Below, one piece after another: positions 31,278 through 44,745 of a stretch of DNA of 64,000 nt (the first letter of the stretch is position 1; every line of letters begins with the position of its first letter). The stretch is from Ryuthela nishihirai (Eukaryota > Arthropoda > Arachnida > Araneae > Heptathelidae). Location of the stretch: assembly GCA_038380435.1 (NCBI GenBank), contig JAWZYU010000119.1, forward strand, positions 248,001 to 312,000. Direction: 5' to 3'. The position numbers and the translations under genes are program-made. The notes beneath the pieces were generated by a model. The model worked only from the letters and a program-made list of their open reading frames with translations. It did not search any database and was not told where the DNA came from.

Positions 31278-31843
31278 ACTACCGTCTGCGGTTCCAGGTT
31301 CGAGTCCCAGCTGAGTAAGCCTCGAGATTCATTTCCGCAAAACTCCCCGCCCTGCCCACGGTCAGTAGGGAACAGCGACGGGCTTGGAAAGGTCGCCGTC
31401 CGTCGGATGGAACGTTAAGCCGAGCCCGCTGTGCAGGTACAAGAACGCGCTGCATGGCGTCGACGGGAACTACCGTCTCCCAACAGATGTTCCAGTAGGT
31501 CCTCAACCGTCTCTGAAACCTCGGGTTCCTTGTGACCTGGCCATTTGGCACATTTTGTGAAAACAATTAACATACCCTGTGCATTTGAAAAACATGCCGG
31601 ATGGCATTTATGGAAGGCTACCATCTGTCTCCCAACGGCTGTTCCACGGAGTCCCCTCCGTCAACCTTCTCCGAGGCTCTTGTGACTCGTCCATTTAGCC
31701 CATTGGGTACAAAAAAGTGCCGCTCAGAGGTTAAAATGCCTATCTTCTCTATGGCGTATTAAAGTGATCAAAGGGACCTGGGTTCGAGCCCCGTGGATGT
31801 TTGTGTTGTCCCACCACACTCACAGACCTTCTACTATTTATTT
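31278..31843 (+). mobile_element. SINE-1/SINE-1/SINE-2 pieces, unit 2
   Basis: Counterparts of 8247-8540, 8552-8715 and 8716-8812 in the same order. Confidence 0.7.
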
Positions 31844-31920
31844 TTTATTTCATTTATGAACATCTCTTTTTCCCTAAAATCTAGCAACTTTGGATAATAA
31901 TTCTCGTTGTAAAATGACAG

Positions 31921-32441
31921 GTAAAAAAAATTGGCTCAGTAAAAACTAATTTTAAATAATAACTTATTATAAAACATTTTTTTTGTCTTTCTGAAACGTC
32001 TCTTAATAAAAAAGAATATTTATTTGTTTGATGATCTCAATATTTTTTTTAAATCTTTATAAAAATTATATATTTGAAAAGGTTCCTAACTTTTATGTTT
32101 GTTAGAATTCAAACGAAACTTTTTTATTTATCGACAACATTCTACGAGGTAACTTTACCGAGGTGACGTCACGTCTCCATAAATAATGTTAGGTTCGATA
32201 ACTAAGAAAACCGACTGCGGCTACGACCGTTGAATAAACTGTTTCATGTTACCGCAAACTAATGCCTCGGAGTGCTATAAATAAACCCTCCAGGTGGCGA
32301 TAGGTTGTGGTTTCAGTTTCTTTGATGTACCGCAAACTGTCAATCAAGGCTTCTGCAGGTGTTAACAGGAACGCTTAACGATAATTCACTTGGATGTATT
32401 CTTCGAATGGCCAAATATTCTGTGATTTTTCCAAAATAAAA
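31921..32441. repeat. Third tail copy, unit 2
   Basis: Counterpart of 8890-9410. The unrecognised minus-strand frame follows at 32558-32775. Confidence 0.6.
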
Positions 32442-32775
32442 AACTTCGGTTATACATACATACATATCTAAATAAAAACTAATATCCAAGCATTTATGGT
32501 GTAATAAAATGAGAAATGTTAGAAGAAAAATAAAATTTCCACTATTTCATTAACTTTTCAAGTCTCATTTTCTCCGAGTGTCTCTAACGAAATAAGAGGG
32601 GGCATTCCTATCACACCCTTCAAAGGAACGAACTTAATAAATTCCTTTGTATATTTTATTTCTCCGAGAAATTTTTTAAATAAATTCAAAAATGTGGAGG
32701 GATAAGTGTTTTCTAAGTATTTTCTGTATTTTCTAAGCCACTGAAGAACAGTGATCATTATTTCACTCCGAGGAT

Positions 32776-33371
32776 GAGTTGTTTTACCTCTGAGCGGCGC
32801 TTTTTTGGCCAACAGTGGGCTAACTTAGACAAGGAGCCCGGGGGTTCATTCAGAAGGGGGACGTTCTTGCAGAAGAAATGAAAAACTTGGAAGGAAAAAA
32901 ATAGTCGTAAATCACCTAATTACATACAGTAGAAACAAGCTGTAGAGATTGGGTAGAACCCCACATTGATATCTGGAGTTGTTGTTGGGTTGTTTTACCT
33001 CTGAGCGGCACTTTTTTGCACACCATGGGCTAAATGGCCAGGTCACATGGACCCCGAAAACTCAGAGAAGGTTGGGAGAGGGGACCCACTGGAACAGCTG
33101 TTGGGAGACAGATGGTAGCCTCCCGTCAAGGCCATCCAGCGTGTTATTTAACGTGCACAGGGTACGGCTCTCCCACACACGGGGCCACGGCTTAACGTCC
33201 CATCTGACGGACGCGGCCTTTCCAAGCCCCATCGGTGTCGCCTACTGACCGTGGGCAGGGCGAGGAATTTTGCTGAGATAAATCTCAACGCTGACCCAGC
33301 TGGGACTCGAACCTGGGAACTAGAGATTACAAGCCTGGCGCGCTACCGACTGAGCCACCCCCGCCCCAGGA
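32776..33371 (-). mobile_element. SINE-1 fragment and full SINE-1, unit 2
   Basis: Fragment 32776-32863 with the 25-bp deletion, then the full element at 32978-33371 (counterpart of 9972-10365) with A and B boxes intact. Confidence 0.8.
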
Positions 33372-33935
33372 AAAATACTGACACGGAATCTGGCAACAAA
33401 GCCATTCAATACATTGAAGTACCAAGTCTCCTGAGTACGAAAATATATAGATATTAAAGTCGCATAAAAAAAAGGCTTCAGAAAGAGTCGAAAACCAAAA
33501 AAAGGCATTATACAGGGTGATGAAAAAGTCGCTCTGCACCAGATAAGGAATGAGATATTCGCACCCGTACAATTATAATAAATGTTGAAATTGCGTCTCC
33601 AGTCTGTCATCAAGAATCAGTGGTCCGAATTACGAAAAAAAAAAAAGCCCCCGTAGCTTTTTTATGGATTCTGCAACAGAGTGAATTTTTGCAACTTTTG
33701 ATTCTTTGTACCGTCTTTCTTTTGTGACTTTTACCCAACATCTACACATTTCCGTAATCGCGGGGATCCATTTACAAGATTCCATTTCCTCGCCGATTTT
33801 AAATATTAAGTTTTTTGGTATCTATCTGTATTAAGATCCTAAAAAAAAAAAGGGGGAATGGTATAATATATCGTCAGTCCGCCTCCGCGCGCCGAGTCAA
33901 AGAATGCTGCACTTGGTACAAATCATCCTCTCCCG

Positions 33936-34271
33936 CGCCAACGAGCGAAAAAGACTGCACCAAGCCGACTTTAAAAGAATAAACAAACTTTTCTAACAAA
34001 CATAGAAATAAACAAAAATTATTTACTGGGACAATAAGAAAAACTGTATTAGATACGGGTAAATTCAGGGCACGCAGGCCACGGAAAATTAAATAAAAAA
34101 AAAGCAAAAGTTCGCTCTAACGAGAGAAAACTACTGCATCTTAGCCGACTTTAAACCAACAAACAAAATTTTCCAGAGAAACTAGAAAAAAACAAAAAAT
34201 ATCTACGAAAACTAGAAGAAAAACTGTATAGAAAAAGGGTAACTTCCGGGCACGCAAGCCACGGAAAAATA
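33936..34271. repeat. 170-bp duplication, unit 2
   Basis: Counterpart of 10930-11265. A C-to-A change near 34068 (AAATTCAGGGC) alters the conserved CCGGGCACGC stretch in the first copy. Confidence 0.65.
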
Positions 34272-34320
34272 AAAAATAAAAACCACAAAAAGTGGAAATC
34301 TCTCCCCTGTTTCCAATATA

Positions 34321-34352
34321 GATAGAGGGTTTAAAAAAAAAAACCCTCTATC
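34321..34352. repeat. A-loop inverted repeat, unit 2
   Basis: Counterpart of 11315-11347 with one A fewer in the loop. Confidence 0.7.
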
Positions 34353-34795
34353 AATATTTTTTCTAACACTTCCAGGAGTTGACGTCAAAAGCGTGAAAAC
34401 TCGGTATTCGTGGTTAAACTATAAAATTTCTTTACAAATAAACGAGTTAGAGAGAGGATTTAGAAAGGCTCTATGTACAGGCAAGTACGCAATCGTTTAG
34501 CCCAACAACATTAAAATGCCCTAAAAAAATGACCTTCCAAAAGTAGTCCATTTTCTGATTGTGGAAATGCATAGATAAAATGTATATTAATAAATATAAT
34601 TATATATATGTATTCTATGTATATAGAAACATTATAATTCTGTTTTAATAAGTATTAAGAAGTTATTAGAGAAATTAAAATCACAGTACTCTGAAACCTT
34701 TTTATTTAAATCAAATGCATTTTAATTTTTTAATACTTAAATTTTGCACAAATTAAATAGGAATTGAAATGACAATTAATAGAAATTATTTTTAA

Positions 34796-34841
34796 CCCCC
34801 CCCCCCTCCCCCCCCCCCAAAAAAAAAAAAAAAAAAAAAAA
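34796..34841. repeat. Expanded C11-T-C11-A23 tract
   Basis: Units 1 and 3 have C11 followed by A24 here. The duplicated C-run is private to unit 2. Confidence 0.9.
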
Positions 34842-34903
34842 TCCAATGTAGAGTAATACAGGTACTGGACAAAAAGTTGGAAGCACATCCACGTTGCAAT
34901 AAA

Positions 34904-35351
34904 TACACACTCAAGCAGCTGCTTGACACAGAGGTCTGACAGGAGCCTACCAGTTTAATACTGAGAGTATAGCAGGTCCTCAGCAGAAAAATATCACAAA
35001 CATCCATGCATTTCCCAGGTCTCAATAACTTATTTACTATGATTTTTAGTGAAAAAATGCCTAAAGATAAAGATCTCAATCTCAAACAATATCTGTTCAG
35101 TTTTCACAGAGTAATTAACACAGGAATCTCAACCAGCTACAAAAAATTAACCTCAAAACTTAATTGAAACAGGGTTGGGTTGTCTTACCTCTAAATAATG
35201 GGCTAAATGACCATGTTACAGACAGCTGGGTGAAGGAGATTCACTGGACAGCATCAAGCATGTTCTTTGATGTGCACGTAGTGTGACTCTCCCATATCAG
35301 TGGTCAATGGTTTAATGTTGCATTTGATGGACGCTGGCATTAAAGCAGATT
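34904..35351 (-). mobile_element. SINE-2 and SINE-1 fragments, unit 2
   Basis: SINE-2 at 34904-35021 and SINE-1 at 35174-35351, counterparts of 11888-12005 and 12158-12335. Confidence 0.65.
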
Positions 35352-35408
35352 AATTTATCGTAGTTGACTACAGTACAGTGTATTATACCCTATGTTGATG
35401 TCTTAGGC

Positions 35409-35606
35409 CAGGGTTGGGCAAATAGCGGCCCGCGGGCCGCATTAGGCCTGCTAAGAGTTTATTGTGGCCCGCCAAGACAGAAAAATCCGCCTCGAACCGA
35501 GATTTCCTTCCCGCGCGCGACCGAAGATTCGTCTCGTATTTTCCATTAGGACGGCCACGTCAATACGCATGCGCAGTGTAGATACTAAAACAATTGCCCA
35601 CCCCTG
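35409..35606. mobile_element. hAT-type MITE, unit 2
   Basis: Counterpart of 12393-12590, same imperfect 8-bp target duplications; one G-to-T change near 35586. Confidence 0.9.
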
Positions 35607-36196
35607 TCTTAGCCTATTTCAATGTATTACATAAATTTTGGTTATTTTCTTTCAGTCTTTTAAATATTCAGCATTTATCTCCCTGAATACTAAATAAATA
35701 TTGATTAAAATTGAGATGTAGAAAGATTTCACTGCATCTATATCTTTAGACATATTTTTGTTAAATATCATATGGTAGTTATTCACTCGAAATGCGATTT
35801 TCACGGAGAAAACAAGAAAGCTTTTCCATTTTTCTGTCCAAAGCCTATAGATATTTTCTTACAAATGTGATATTAAAACACATATATATACTTATAATAA
35901 TAGGATATTAAATTCATGAAAATGTAGCATCCATCTATACTCCTTAAAAACCTTATAGTGAATTTGCATGTTATATCAATGAGAAACTTTGAATCTGTAA
36001 AACTCGAGCTTTTTTTGTGGAAAAAAATGTTGCCTGTAATAAGTCTTTTTTATATTTCTCTATAACTTAGAAATTAAATAAGAAATCAAAGATATATACA
36101 TTTTCCTTTAAGAAAGAAAAAAAATATTTAAACATTGCAAAATAATGTGTTTAGTGATAAATTATCGAAGAAGCACACTGTAAATATTTGCATGTA

Positions 36197-36265
36197 ATGA
36201 AATAAACAACTATAACATAAAAATAAAATTATTCAGTGGAAAATTGCAACCACTTTGGTTTAGAA
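36197..36265. other. Unit-2-specific replacement segment
   Basis: About 68 bp of AT-rich sequence (ATGAAATAAACAACTATAAC ...) stands where units 1 and 3 have a 22-bp duplication. The flanks (CACTGTAAATATTTGCATGT and AGAGTACGGTAAATAAG) are shared. Confidence 0.85.
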
Positions 36266-36310
36266 AGAGTACGGTAAATAAGTCTGTTATTAGGACTGAC
36301 TTACACGAAG

Positions 36311-36583
36311 ATTCGGATTGTTTTACCTATGAGCAGCACCTTCATTGCACCCAATGGGCTAAATGACAAGGTCACAAGGACCCAATGGCTCAGATATTGA
36401 TGGAGGACACCCAGTGGACAGCTATTAGCCTCTCGTCGAGGCCATCCATGTTCCTTAAGATGCACAAGGTGTCTCTACCACACACAGGACCAAGGCCTAG
36501 CATCCCATCTGATGGATGGATTACTAAGCCTATTAGTGTCCCCTGGCTGACTGAGGGCAGACCAGGAAATTTTAGTGGATAAA
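36311..36583 (-). mobile_element. SINE-1 copy, unit 2
   Basis: Counterpart of 13258-13530. Confidence 0.7.
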
Positions 36584-36957
36584 TAAAATATTACCAAACA
36601 TTTTTTAAAATCAGGGGCATTTTAAGAATAATGCCACAGGATGAATTAGATCTAACAAAAAAAACAGAAAAAGGATATATAAATATTACAGTGAGAGCTC
36701 ACCTGTATGTGAAGAGTGATTAAGACACAAGTAAAAAAACTATTCATTGTAAAATGCAAAAATATAATATATATTTTCTTACGACACTTAAATTAAGGAC
36801 ACATACATTATATGCTTTCCTACACAAGATAATGGGATAGTAAATATGCGAAAAAACATTGTTTAATGCAAATATATCGTCTATCTACCAACTTATTAGG
36901 AATTTGCATCTAATATCAATGAGAATTTTGAAGCTCAATCACTCAGCTTTATTTATA

Positions 36958-37115
36958 ATACTCCTTCAAGTAGCTGCTTGCCACCGAGGTCTGACAGGAG
37001 CCCGTCGGTTTATGTATCGTAGCAGAAGGTTTGTGTGGATGTCAAGACCTCAGCAGAAAAACAACACGAACCTCCGTGCCTCACCCAGGGCACGGATGAT
37101 GTGATCAGTAGCCAA
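36958..37115 (-). mobile_element. SINE-2 copy, unit 2
   Basis: Counterpart of 13905-14062. The 32-bp minisatellite follows at 37278-37406. Confidence 0.7.
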
Positions 37116-37421
37116 GTCCCCTGATCAGTCGGAATAGTTGTTTTCCAACAAATCAGTTACCTATGCACGTACCCGTTTCTTCAGAAGGTGGCAGAAGACA
37201 TATCACTTATACTTGGTTGCTCCATACTGCATAATCCTAAAAGAAAGAATGAACAATATATATATAGCATGCGAAAAGCAAACATGTCATATCAACTGAG
37301 CAATGTATAACAAACGTGTAATATCAACCAAGCGTTATATAGCAAATATGCAATAACAACTCGGCAATAAATAGCAAACGTGCAATAACAACTTAGCAAT
37401 ATATAGGAAACTGATGATATC

Positions 37422-37675
37422 AGGGTTGGGTTAGTTCAACTCCGAGTTGACCATTTTAGCACCCAATGGGCTAAATGGCCAGGTCACAAGGACCCTTAGG
37501 GCTCAGAGAAGGTTGGGGTATGGAACCCACTGTAACAGCTGTTAGGAGACAAATGGTAGCCTCCTGTCAAGACCATCCAGTGTTAATTAACGTGCACAGG
37601 ATATGGCCTTAACATTGAATCCAATGGACAGTGGCTTTCCGAGCTCAGCAGTGTCCGCGACTCACCATGGGTAGC
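37422..37675 (-). mobile_element. SINE-1 copy, unit 2
   Basis: Counterpart of 14369-14622, with the same flanking CAACTTAGCAATA matches. Confidence 0.7.
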
Positions 37676-37804
37676 AACTTAGCAATACAAACAACTTTAC
37701 ATTTTCAAAAACATCTTTTCTCCAACTTTATAGTTTTATTCGAACAATTTTTTGCTAACTGGATGATTGATGTAAAATACATATAAATTACAAACCACTA
37801 TAGG

Positions 37805-37898
37805 TCCTGCCATCCTCACAGACCTTCTACTATGGCATATAAACTGACAGGCTCCTGTCAGACCTCTGTGGCAAGCAGCTGCTTGAGGGGGTATTTAT
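37805..37898 (+). mobile_element. SINE-2 3' part, unit 2
   Basis: Counterpart of 14752-14845. Confidence 0.7.
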
Positions 37899-38473
37899 TT
37901 ATTTTTTTTTTTTATAAAACCTGAAATAAATATTAAGACATTTAAGTTGTGTTGTCTCTTCACTCTAAATAACATCCAGCATACTCTGAAGGGTAAATAC
38001 TAGTTGGTATTAAAAATTGGTGAATCTCGAAAAATAATACCTTGATGCATTCATGGGAAATCTGGAAAATATCCTTTCTGGTTATTGCTGCATTGTAGCT
38101 AATTAAAGCTAAATTAATAAACTATTAATCTTCAAATAACAGTTCACAAACATTAAAACAAATCCTCCACATTGTAAAATTAAACACTAAGAGTATTATA
38201 TACACATTACTTGATATCCCAAATATTTGTTTATTGAAATATTACTAACAGATCTGCCAATGGTCACATTTAGTTTATGCTAAAGTTTAAACTATTATAT
38301 GAAAAAGCCATAAAAGATGAATATTTGCTTAGGCACTATTTTTTTCACTGCAATTACATGTAACAGGCTACTACTGAATAATATGTGCACCCACATCACT
38401 AATTCTGTCCTATTTCTAACAAAAAAACAGTTTGTGACACTACATAATTAACATGAAACAGTACTTGCAATTC

Positions 38474-38900
38474 ATATTCAATAATGCTCAACCATTTCAA
38501 AGAAAAAAAAAAACAGCAGTTTAAATAATTTGAAGTGATTGGTTCACGTGCCAGTTATGGCACTCGAAAGAATTGTTGTTGTAGATTATCAGCAACACAG
38601 ACAGATATTCAATAATGCTCAACCATTTAAAAGAAACAAGTGAAATTTGCCAAAAAAAAAACAGCAGTTTAAATAATTTGAAGTGATTGGTTCACGTGCC
38701 AGTTATGGCACTCGAAAGAATTGGTGTTGTAGATTATCAGCAACACAGACAGATATTCAATAATGCTCAACCATTTAAAAGAAACAAGTGAAATTTGCCA
38801 AAAAAAAAAAAGCAGTTTAAATAATTTGAAGTGATCGGTTCACATGCCATTTATGGCACTCGAAAGAATTGGTGTTGTAGATTATCAGCAACACAGACAG
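38474..38900. repeat. Three-copy tandem repeat, unit 2
   Basis: Counterpart of 15421-15847. The middle copy here has CCATTTAAAAG and an uninterrupted A-run, like the third copy, whereas units 1 and 3 have CCATTGAAAAG; this is a possible local gene-conversion event. Confidence 0.85.
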
Positions 38901-39058
38901 TACTGATGGTGTACATATTAAACTTGGAGCGAAACATTTAGTAACCCTTAATTTCATGATAGCCACTGAATATCTTTTGGGGAGTCTATCAATGATAGGC
39001 TTGCTTATCAACAAAGTATGCTTGGTTTCTGATAAAAGGGACATCGGTAGGCATAGAT

Positions 39059-39175
39059 GTCTGTGTTGTTTTTTTGCTGAGGTTCAGCCATAACCTTAAA
39101 CCTCAGAGACCTTGCATTATAGCATAAAAACAGACACTGTTAGACCTCTATGACAAGCAGCTGCTTGAAGGGTTT
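39059..39175 (+). mobile_element. SINE-2 copy, unit 2
   Basis: Counterpart of 16006-16122. Confidence 0.65.
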
Positions 39176-39574
39176 TTTATAACTCGCTAACATTTGGAAA
39201 AAATTTATCCCTTAAGGGCTTATGACGTAGATATTATTGAATAGAAATTTTAATTGAGATTTAACTTAAAAAAAAGTTGATTAAAAATGGAGATAGTTTA
39301 ACTCATAATCAACATGTTGTGGTTTAATATGAAATTAAATAATAAGCACTACGTTTAACTCATTACACGTTTCTAAGCCTAAAACATACAGTAATAGTAC
39401 TGAAACCAAATATTTAAAATATAATAAAGTACACTCACCTGGAAACTTAAATGGCATCGAAATGCTTATTTGAAGTATCTAGAAAACTTTTTAAAATGTT
39501 ACGGTTGAAGAATGTCACAACTTGGCTACATGAAAATCAGACTGGCGCCATTATTAAAAAAAAGATAATAAATA

Positions 39575-39769
39575 CCCCCTTAAGCAGCTGCTTGCCACAG
39601 AGGTCTGACAGGAGCATGTCAGTTTATATGCCAGAGTAGAAGGTCTGAGAGGATGGCAGGACCTCAGCAGAAAAACGACACATGCATCCATGCCTTACCT
39701 GGGGCTCGAACCCAGGTCCCTTAGATCAGTAGCCCAGCGCGCTAACCACTCAGCCAACAAACTTGAAAT
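39575..39769 (-). mobile_element. Full SINE-2, unit 2
   Basis: Counterpart of 16522-16716 with A and B boxes intact. Confidence 0.85.
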
Positions 39770-39889
39770 AATTAACTGCGTACTAGTAGTAGTAATACCT
39801 TATATAAACTGATGAGAAAAATACAATTTTAGTATTCTCAGGTAATTCTGTCACACATCAATTCGCTTCATAATCAATGATTCCTTACC

Positions 39890-40119
39890 AGAGTCCTAGG
39901 TTTTCGTACAAATCCATATTGGACATTCGCGACATCTAGTTTTGTATCACGGTCAATATTTAAAGTAAGAAAAATTAATGCACCTAGAAAATAAATCATC
40001 TTGTTGTTAAGGACGAAAATAAACTTTCGCAATAAATGAAAGCGCAGCTTCTTTTCACAACAACACTGGGAATACATCTTTAGCAATTTGCCTCGTAAAT
40101 ATGCACTGGAAGGATGTCG
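39890..40119 (-). repeat. Exon-like repeat copy a, unit 2
   Basis: Counterpart of 16837-17066. A C-to-G change near 40012 alters one residue of the signal-peptide-like frame upstream of the Met. Confidence 0.5.
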
Positions 40120-41146
40120 TTATTGCAAACTTTAAATCATTTAACTGCGTAGTAGTAGTAGTGATACCTTAAATAAACTGATCAGAAAAATACAACTTTA
40201 GTAAGTATTAATAAATCACTTCGCTTCATAATCAATGACTACTTACCGTGTTTGAAAATTTCAAAGGGCAAGGTCTACTTTTGAAATCTTCAACACTGCA
40301 ATGAGGCGAGGCCTCCCCGTCCCCCTCTCCTCCCGCAGCTCCCACAAATAGGGAGGCAGGCGGACAAGGGAGGGAAAAAAGGTGGCCCTCTACACACTAC
40401 AGTATTGTTCGATGCCGGTGTCTACTCATATGGCCAAGTACGACCACTGGGGGCTGACACCCTGCAACTTTTATACTCAATATAACAAAAAGGAACAGAA
40501 AAGAGAATTTGTGGGGGCCACGAGAATGCAAATTGCAAGAGAACCCCATGGCAGATTCCCACAAATAAATACTTTTTGAACTCTTAAAGATATATGTTTT
40601 CTTATAGTATAGTCAAAAGCGATAAAAAAATTGGTTTCAGTAAGGGGGGGGGGTCGAATTTCTAAAAGTGTGTGATTTGAAAGCAGACGAATGATAGAGA
40701 TTTTGGTGGGCCATGGGGGAGCAGAATGCAAGAGAACCCCATGGGCTATTCCCACAAGTGAGCACTTTTTGGAATCTTAAAGAACTGTAGTATGATATGG
40801 TAAAGGCAAAAGTGATAAAAAAATTGGTTACGAAAGGTTAAATTTCTGAAAATGTGAAATTTAGGGTTGTGGTCCAAAATAGTGAATTGTAAGAGATGAG
40901 TAAGATAAAGAAGCCTAGAGAAGAGTAGAATAAAAAGTATTGTGAAATGTAGAAGGTAGGAAGAGAAAAAAGGATGAGTAAGAAAGAATGATATGGTAAG
41001 GGGGGGGGGGGGGAAAGACTGTGTAAAGTGTGGAAATAGAAAGAAAGAGGTGAGAGAGATAACAATGTGCAGATGAGCTATCAAGGAGCAGGAATAATGT
41101 GGGAACTGCTTAGATGTGTGGTAAGCACCACAGAAGAAAATATTTG

Positions 41147-43212
41147 TCATGGGGGAAGAACGGATTTGTCACGTTTTCTATAAACTTTAGTGATCGTTTT
41201 TGTTTTTTCAAAAATGGCTGTAGTGGATGTCTCTGTATGTTCAGGTTGCAATTGGCATCTGGAGAGCCAAATTTGGTATTTAGCTATGCTAATTACCCAA
41301 TTGATGATATAGTGTTTCTTATTAGGGTACTGTTGTAGATCATGAAATCTCACTGCTCCTAACAATGGTGTTGCTATCTGGAGCCATTGGCCTACTTTAG
41401 TCCAGATCTTGATAGCATACCAGCAGTGATCAATGCTTTCTCTGGTGGGGCATCTTAGGCAATTATGAGAAGCAATGAACCCACAATGTCTTCTTCTCGA
41501 ATTTGTGCACACTATATTGTGAGCTACCTTCGAATTAAAATTTCTCGTAGTCCTTTCTAAATGTGTGCTAGCAATGTTGGTCCAGGCCTTAGGCCAATTA
41601 ATATTTGGGTAAAGCTGTTGAAAGCTGGTGGGATTGAAAGTCTGAATAGTTGCGTACAATTGTTTTTTATTAATGGGGCTGGGTATTGGACCTCTATTGT
41701 GTACGAGTGTAATTATGGAAGGTAGAATCTTATAATGTGTGTTGTGCTCCGTGATTTTGGGCCCAGAATAATTATTGTGTGTACATAAATGTTTAGTGTG
41801 GAAGAAAGAAAAATAATTTAGTAGTAAGAAAGATGGGATAGTGGGTGTGTTTAAAATTCTCTTTATATCCTCTTACACATTGTGGTGATATTTGGAATGG
41901 CAAGTCCACCCAGGTTGACTGGGTTGTGAAGTGTCTCACGTTTAACGAACTCTGGCTTGCCATTCCAAATAAAATTAAAAAATGAGTTTATTCAATTTTG
42001 TAATGTATGACTGATTAGGAGGGTTCACAGTAGCTATATAAGCTATTTTGGGAATTATGCTTGATTTGACAAGTTTAGCTCTGTTGTAGGTGGAAATATC
42101 AAAATCTTTCCATTTGGCAATGGTGTGTTCCATATTTTGTAAAAGTGTAGTATACGTTTGTGTACAAAATCCAAATCTATTATAGCCGACACCTAAAATT
42201 TTAATAGGGTTATCTGTAAATCCAATATGAGTTACTAAAGACCTGTCCCAAGTTCCCCAACATAAGGAAGAAATTTTATTGTTATTGAGGGATAGGCCTG
42301 TAGTTTTAATAAAATAAGTCATAAATTTTAAATATTCTATTGACAGAAAACTCATTAGTAGCGAAAAGAACTAAGTCATCAGCATAAGCTGAGACTTTGA
42401 GCCTATTTCTGGTCCCTGGGAGAGAGATACCAGAAATTTGTGTGTCTGATAAAAAAAGTCGATCACCAAGACAAAAAGCAATGGAGATAGAGGGCACCCT
42501 TGCCTCACCCCTCTGTTCCACGCAATTTTGCCTGATACGTGACCATTCAATTCAACAGTGTAGTTAATATCAGTGTATAAAGTGTGTACAGCAGAAATAA
42601 AATTTTGGCCAATCCCATAAATTTCAAGTGTCGTGTAAATGGCTTCTTGAGAAAGAGAATCAAATGCGTTTTTTTTGGTCTAAAGAAATAATAGTGGCTC
42701 CAATATTCTTGTGGTTAATGTATTCAATTGTGTCTGTCATGAGCCTGTTATTATTTGGAATGTTTCTCCTGGGTACGGCACAAGACTGATAAACTGAAGT
42801 TATTTCTGGCATTGCCTGTGTTAGTCTGTTGGTGATAATCTTACTGAGTATTTTGTAGTCTGTTGATAAAAGTGTTATGGGTCTCCAGTTATTCTAAAAT
42901 GAAAAAAAAACGTGGTTTTGCATAATAGTGTTATTTTACCTGTTTTCATATCAGTTGTCATTTGTTTGTAGAAATTAAGTATAAGGATTTTCTAAAATGT
43001 TCCAAAAGGTTCTGTAAAATTCTGTTGGGAAGCCATCATCAACTTCAGGACTTTTTTTTAAGTTCAAAGCTGAATATAGCTTGTTTGACTTCCTGTGTAC
43101 TAATTTCGTTTTCTAATTTGTCTTTTGTTTGTGGGGAAATTTTGGTAACAAATTGTTCGGTTTCATAAAGTTTATTAGTGTCTGTATTAATATTGTTCAG
43201 TTTATTCATCAT
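41147..43212 (-). pseudogene. Decayed Tx1/L1-type LINE, unit 2
   Basis: Counterpart of 18094-20158 with the same truncation and frame breaks, so the LINE was dead before the array expanded. A few private substitutions (for example Y-to-N in the SLNNYK segment, near 42281) and T-run length changes near 42670 and 43055. Confidence 0.85.
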
Positions 43213-44305
43213 GTACATTCGCGACGTCTAGTTTTGTATCACGGTCAATATTTAAAGTAAGAAAAATTAATGCACCTGGAAAATAAATCGTCTTGTTGTT
43301 AACGCCGAAAATAAACTTTCGCAATAAACGAAAGCAAGCATTTAATGTTACTTTGCCATACTGACTGAAATGGCTGGAAATAACATCCGGTTCCATTTCA
43401 GTTGGCATACCCGTAACTGGTATGGTACATTTTCTGGAACGGCGTTGGTAAGGTGGGGTCAGGGAGTCTTAGTGGCTGAAAATACATGACGTCATGGCAT
43501 CTCACTGATTTCTGATAGGTTACTATTGATTTTCAGATATTTAACAAATTATTTGAATTATTGATTATTTGAACTATCAAGAAAAATAATAGCGCTGGGG
43601 TCTGGTAGACGGTTTACGTCAACCGTGAACCCTTCCAAAACGAAAGAGGCCCTGGTATCGTACCGCATCATCGTTTCCGCTCTAACGAAAGTGATATACG
43701 TCACTCCCGGTGCCAAAAATTGGACAGTTTCTATTCCTCTTTCACGATGTCTTTCGCAACAGATTTATAGTCTAAAGACTCGTGTTTGAAGCAGCACGTA
43801 AGTTTCCTCTGTAGCCGACGCTCGGCTGCGAGCTGCTCACGGGCAGCCATTTCGGCCCCTTAGCAATGGCCGCCTCAGGCACCAAGTTGTAAACAACTAT
43901 GGCCGAAACCGAAACCACTTTTAAAAGGACAGAAAAACACTCACTAAGTCTCGTGCAAAAGTTCGCACAGGCAGCAAAGAAGTCAATCCAATACTGTTCT
44001 TCAAGATGCCGTCGATTTCCGAGCCGTTTGTTTTGTACGGGCCATTTTCAGGAAATTAACAGTTCACAATCTTAAAAACAAACCAGAGTCCACAGTTTTC
44101 GTACAAATCCATATTGGACATTCGCGACGTCTAGTTTTGTATCACGGTCAATATTTAAAGTAAGAAAAATTAATGCACCTAGAAAAAAAATCATCTTGTT
44201 AACGACGAAAATAAACTTTCGCAATAAATGAACACCGAAAGCAAAGCTTCTTACCAGAACAACACTCGGAAATATTCCTCACAAATATGCACTGGAAGGG
44301 TGTCG
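43213..44305. repeat. Exon-like repeats b and c with CpG-rich region, unit 2
   Basis: Copy b at 43213-43344, CpG-rich region 43614-44075 with the 58-codon frame at 43899-44075, and copy c at 44093-44305. The NRF1-type palindrome GCGCATGCGC recurs near 44404. Confidence 0.5.
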
Positions 44306-44505
44306 CGCGCACAAATCCACCGTCTCTAATCTCCTAGGGAGAAAGTCTCTTAGGGCCACTAGTGTGCAGTAAATTTAAAACATCGGGCTTTAGTTAATTA
44401 CTCGCGCATGCGCCACACAAAACGAAGCTAGTTCTGTTCGCTAGGAAATTTTATACAGTTCGTTAGGAAGGCTTGTGTATCTAATCAACAGGAAAGAGTT
44501 AAGGA

Positions 44506-44745
44506 GTGTTAGAACTGGTGGATTTGTTGAATCAACAACTGGTGGATATTTCCAAAGGAAATCCTAAAGAATTGAAATCAATATTTCATGTAGTGATGAG
44601 ATCACACAATGCCAGAATTAGACTGGTGCTGCTGTCCTGGGTGGCCCCACAATTGCATTCCAAAATATTTTTTTTACTTAAGAATTCATTGTTTTGTCTT
44701 TTAATTTATTACAGTTTACACTTGTTACTTAGTTTCTATGTTTAA
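44506..44745 (+). other. Unrecognised exon-like open frame, unit 2
   Basis: Counterpart of 21452-21691; the peptide is unchanged. Confidence 0.25.
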
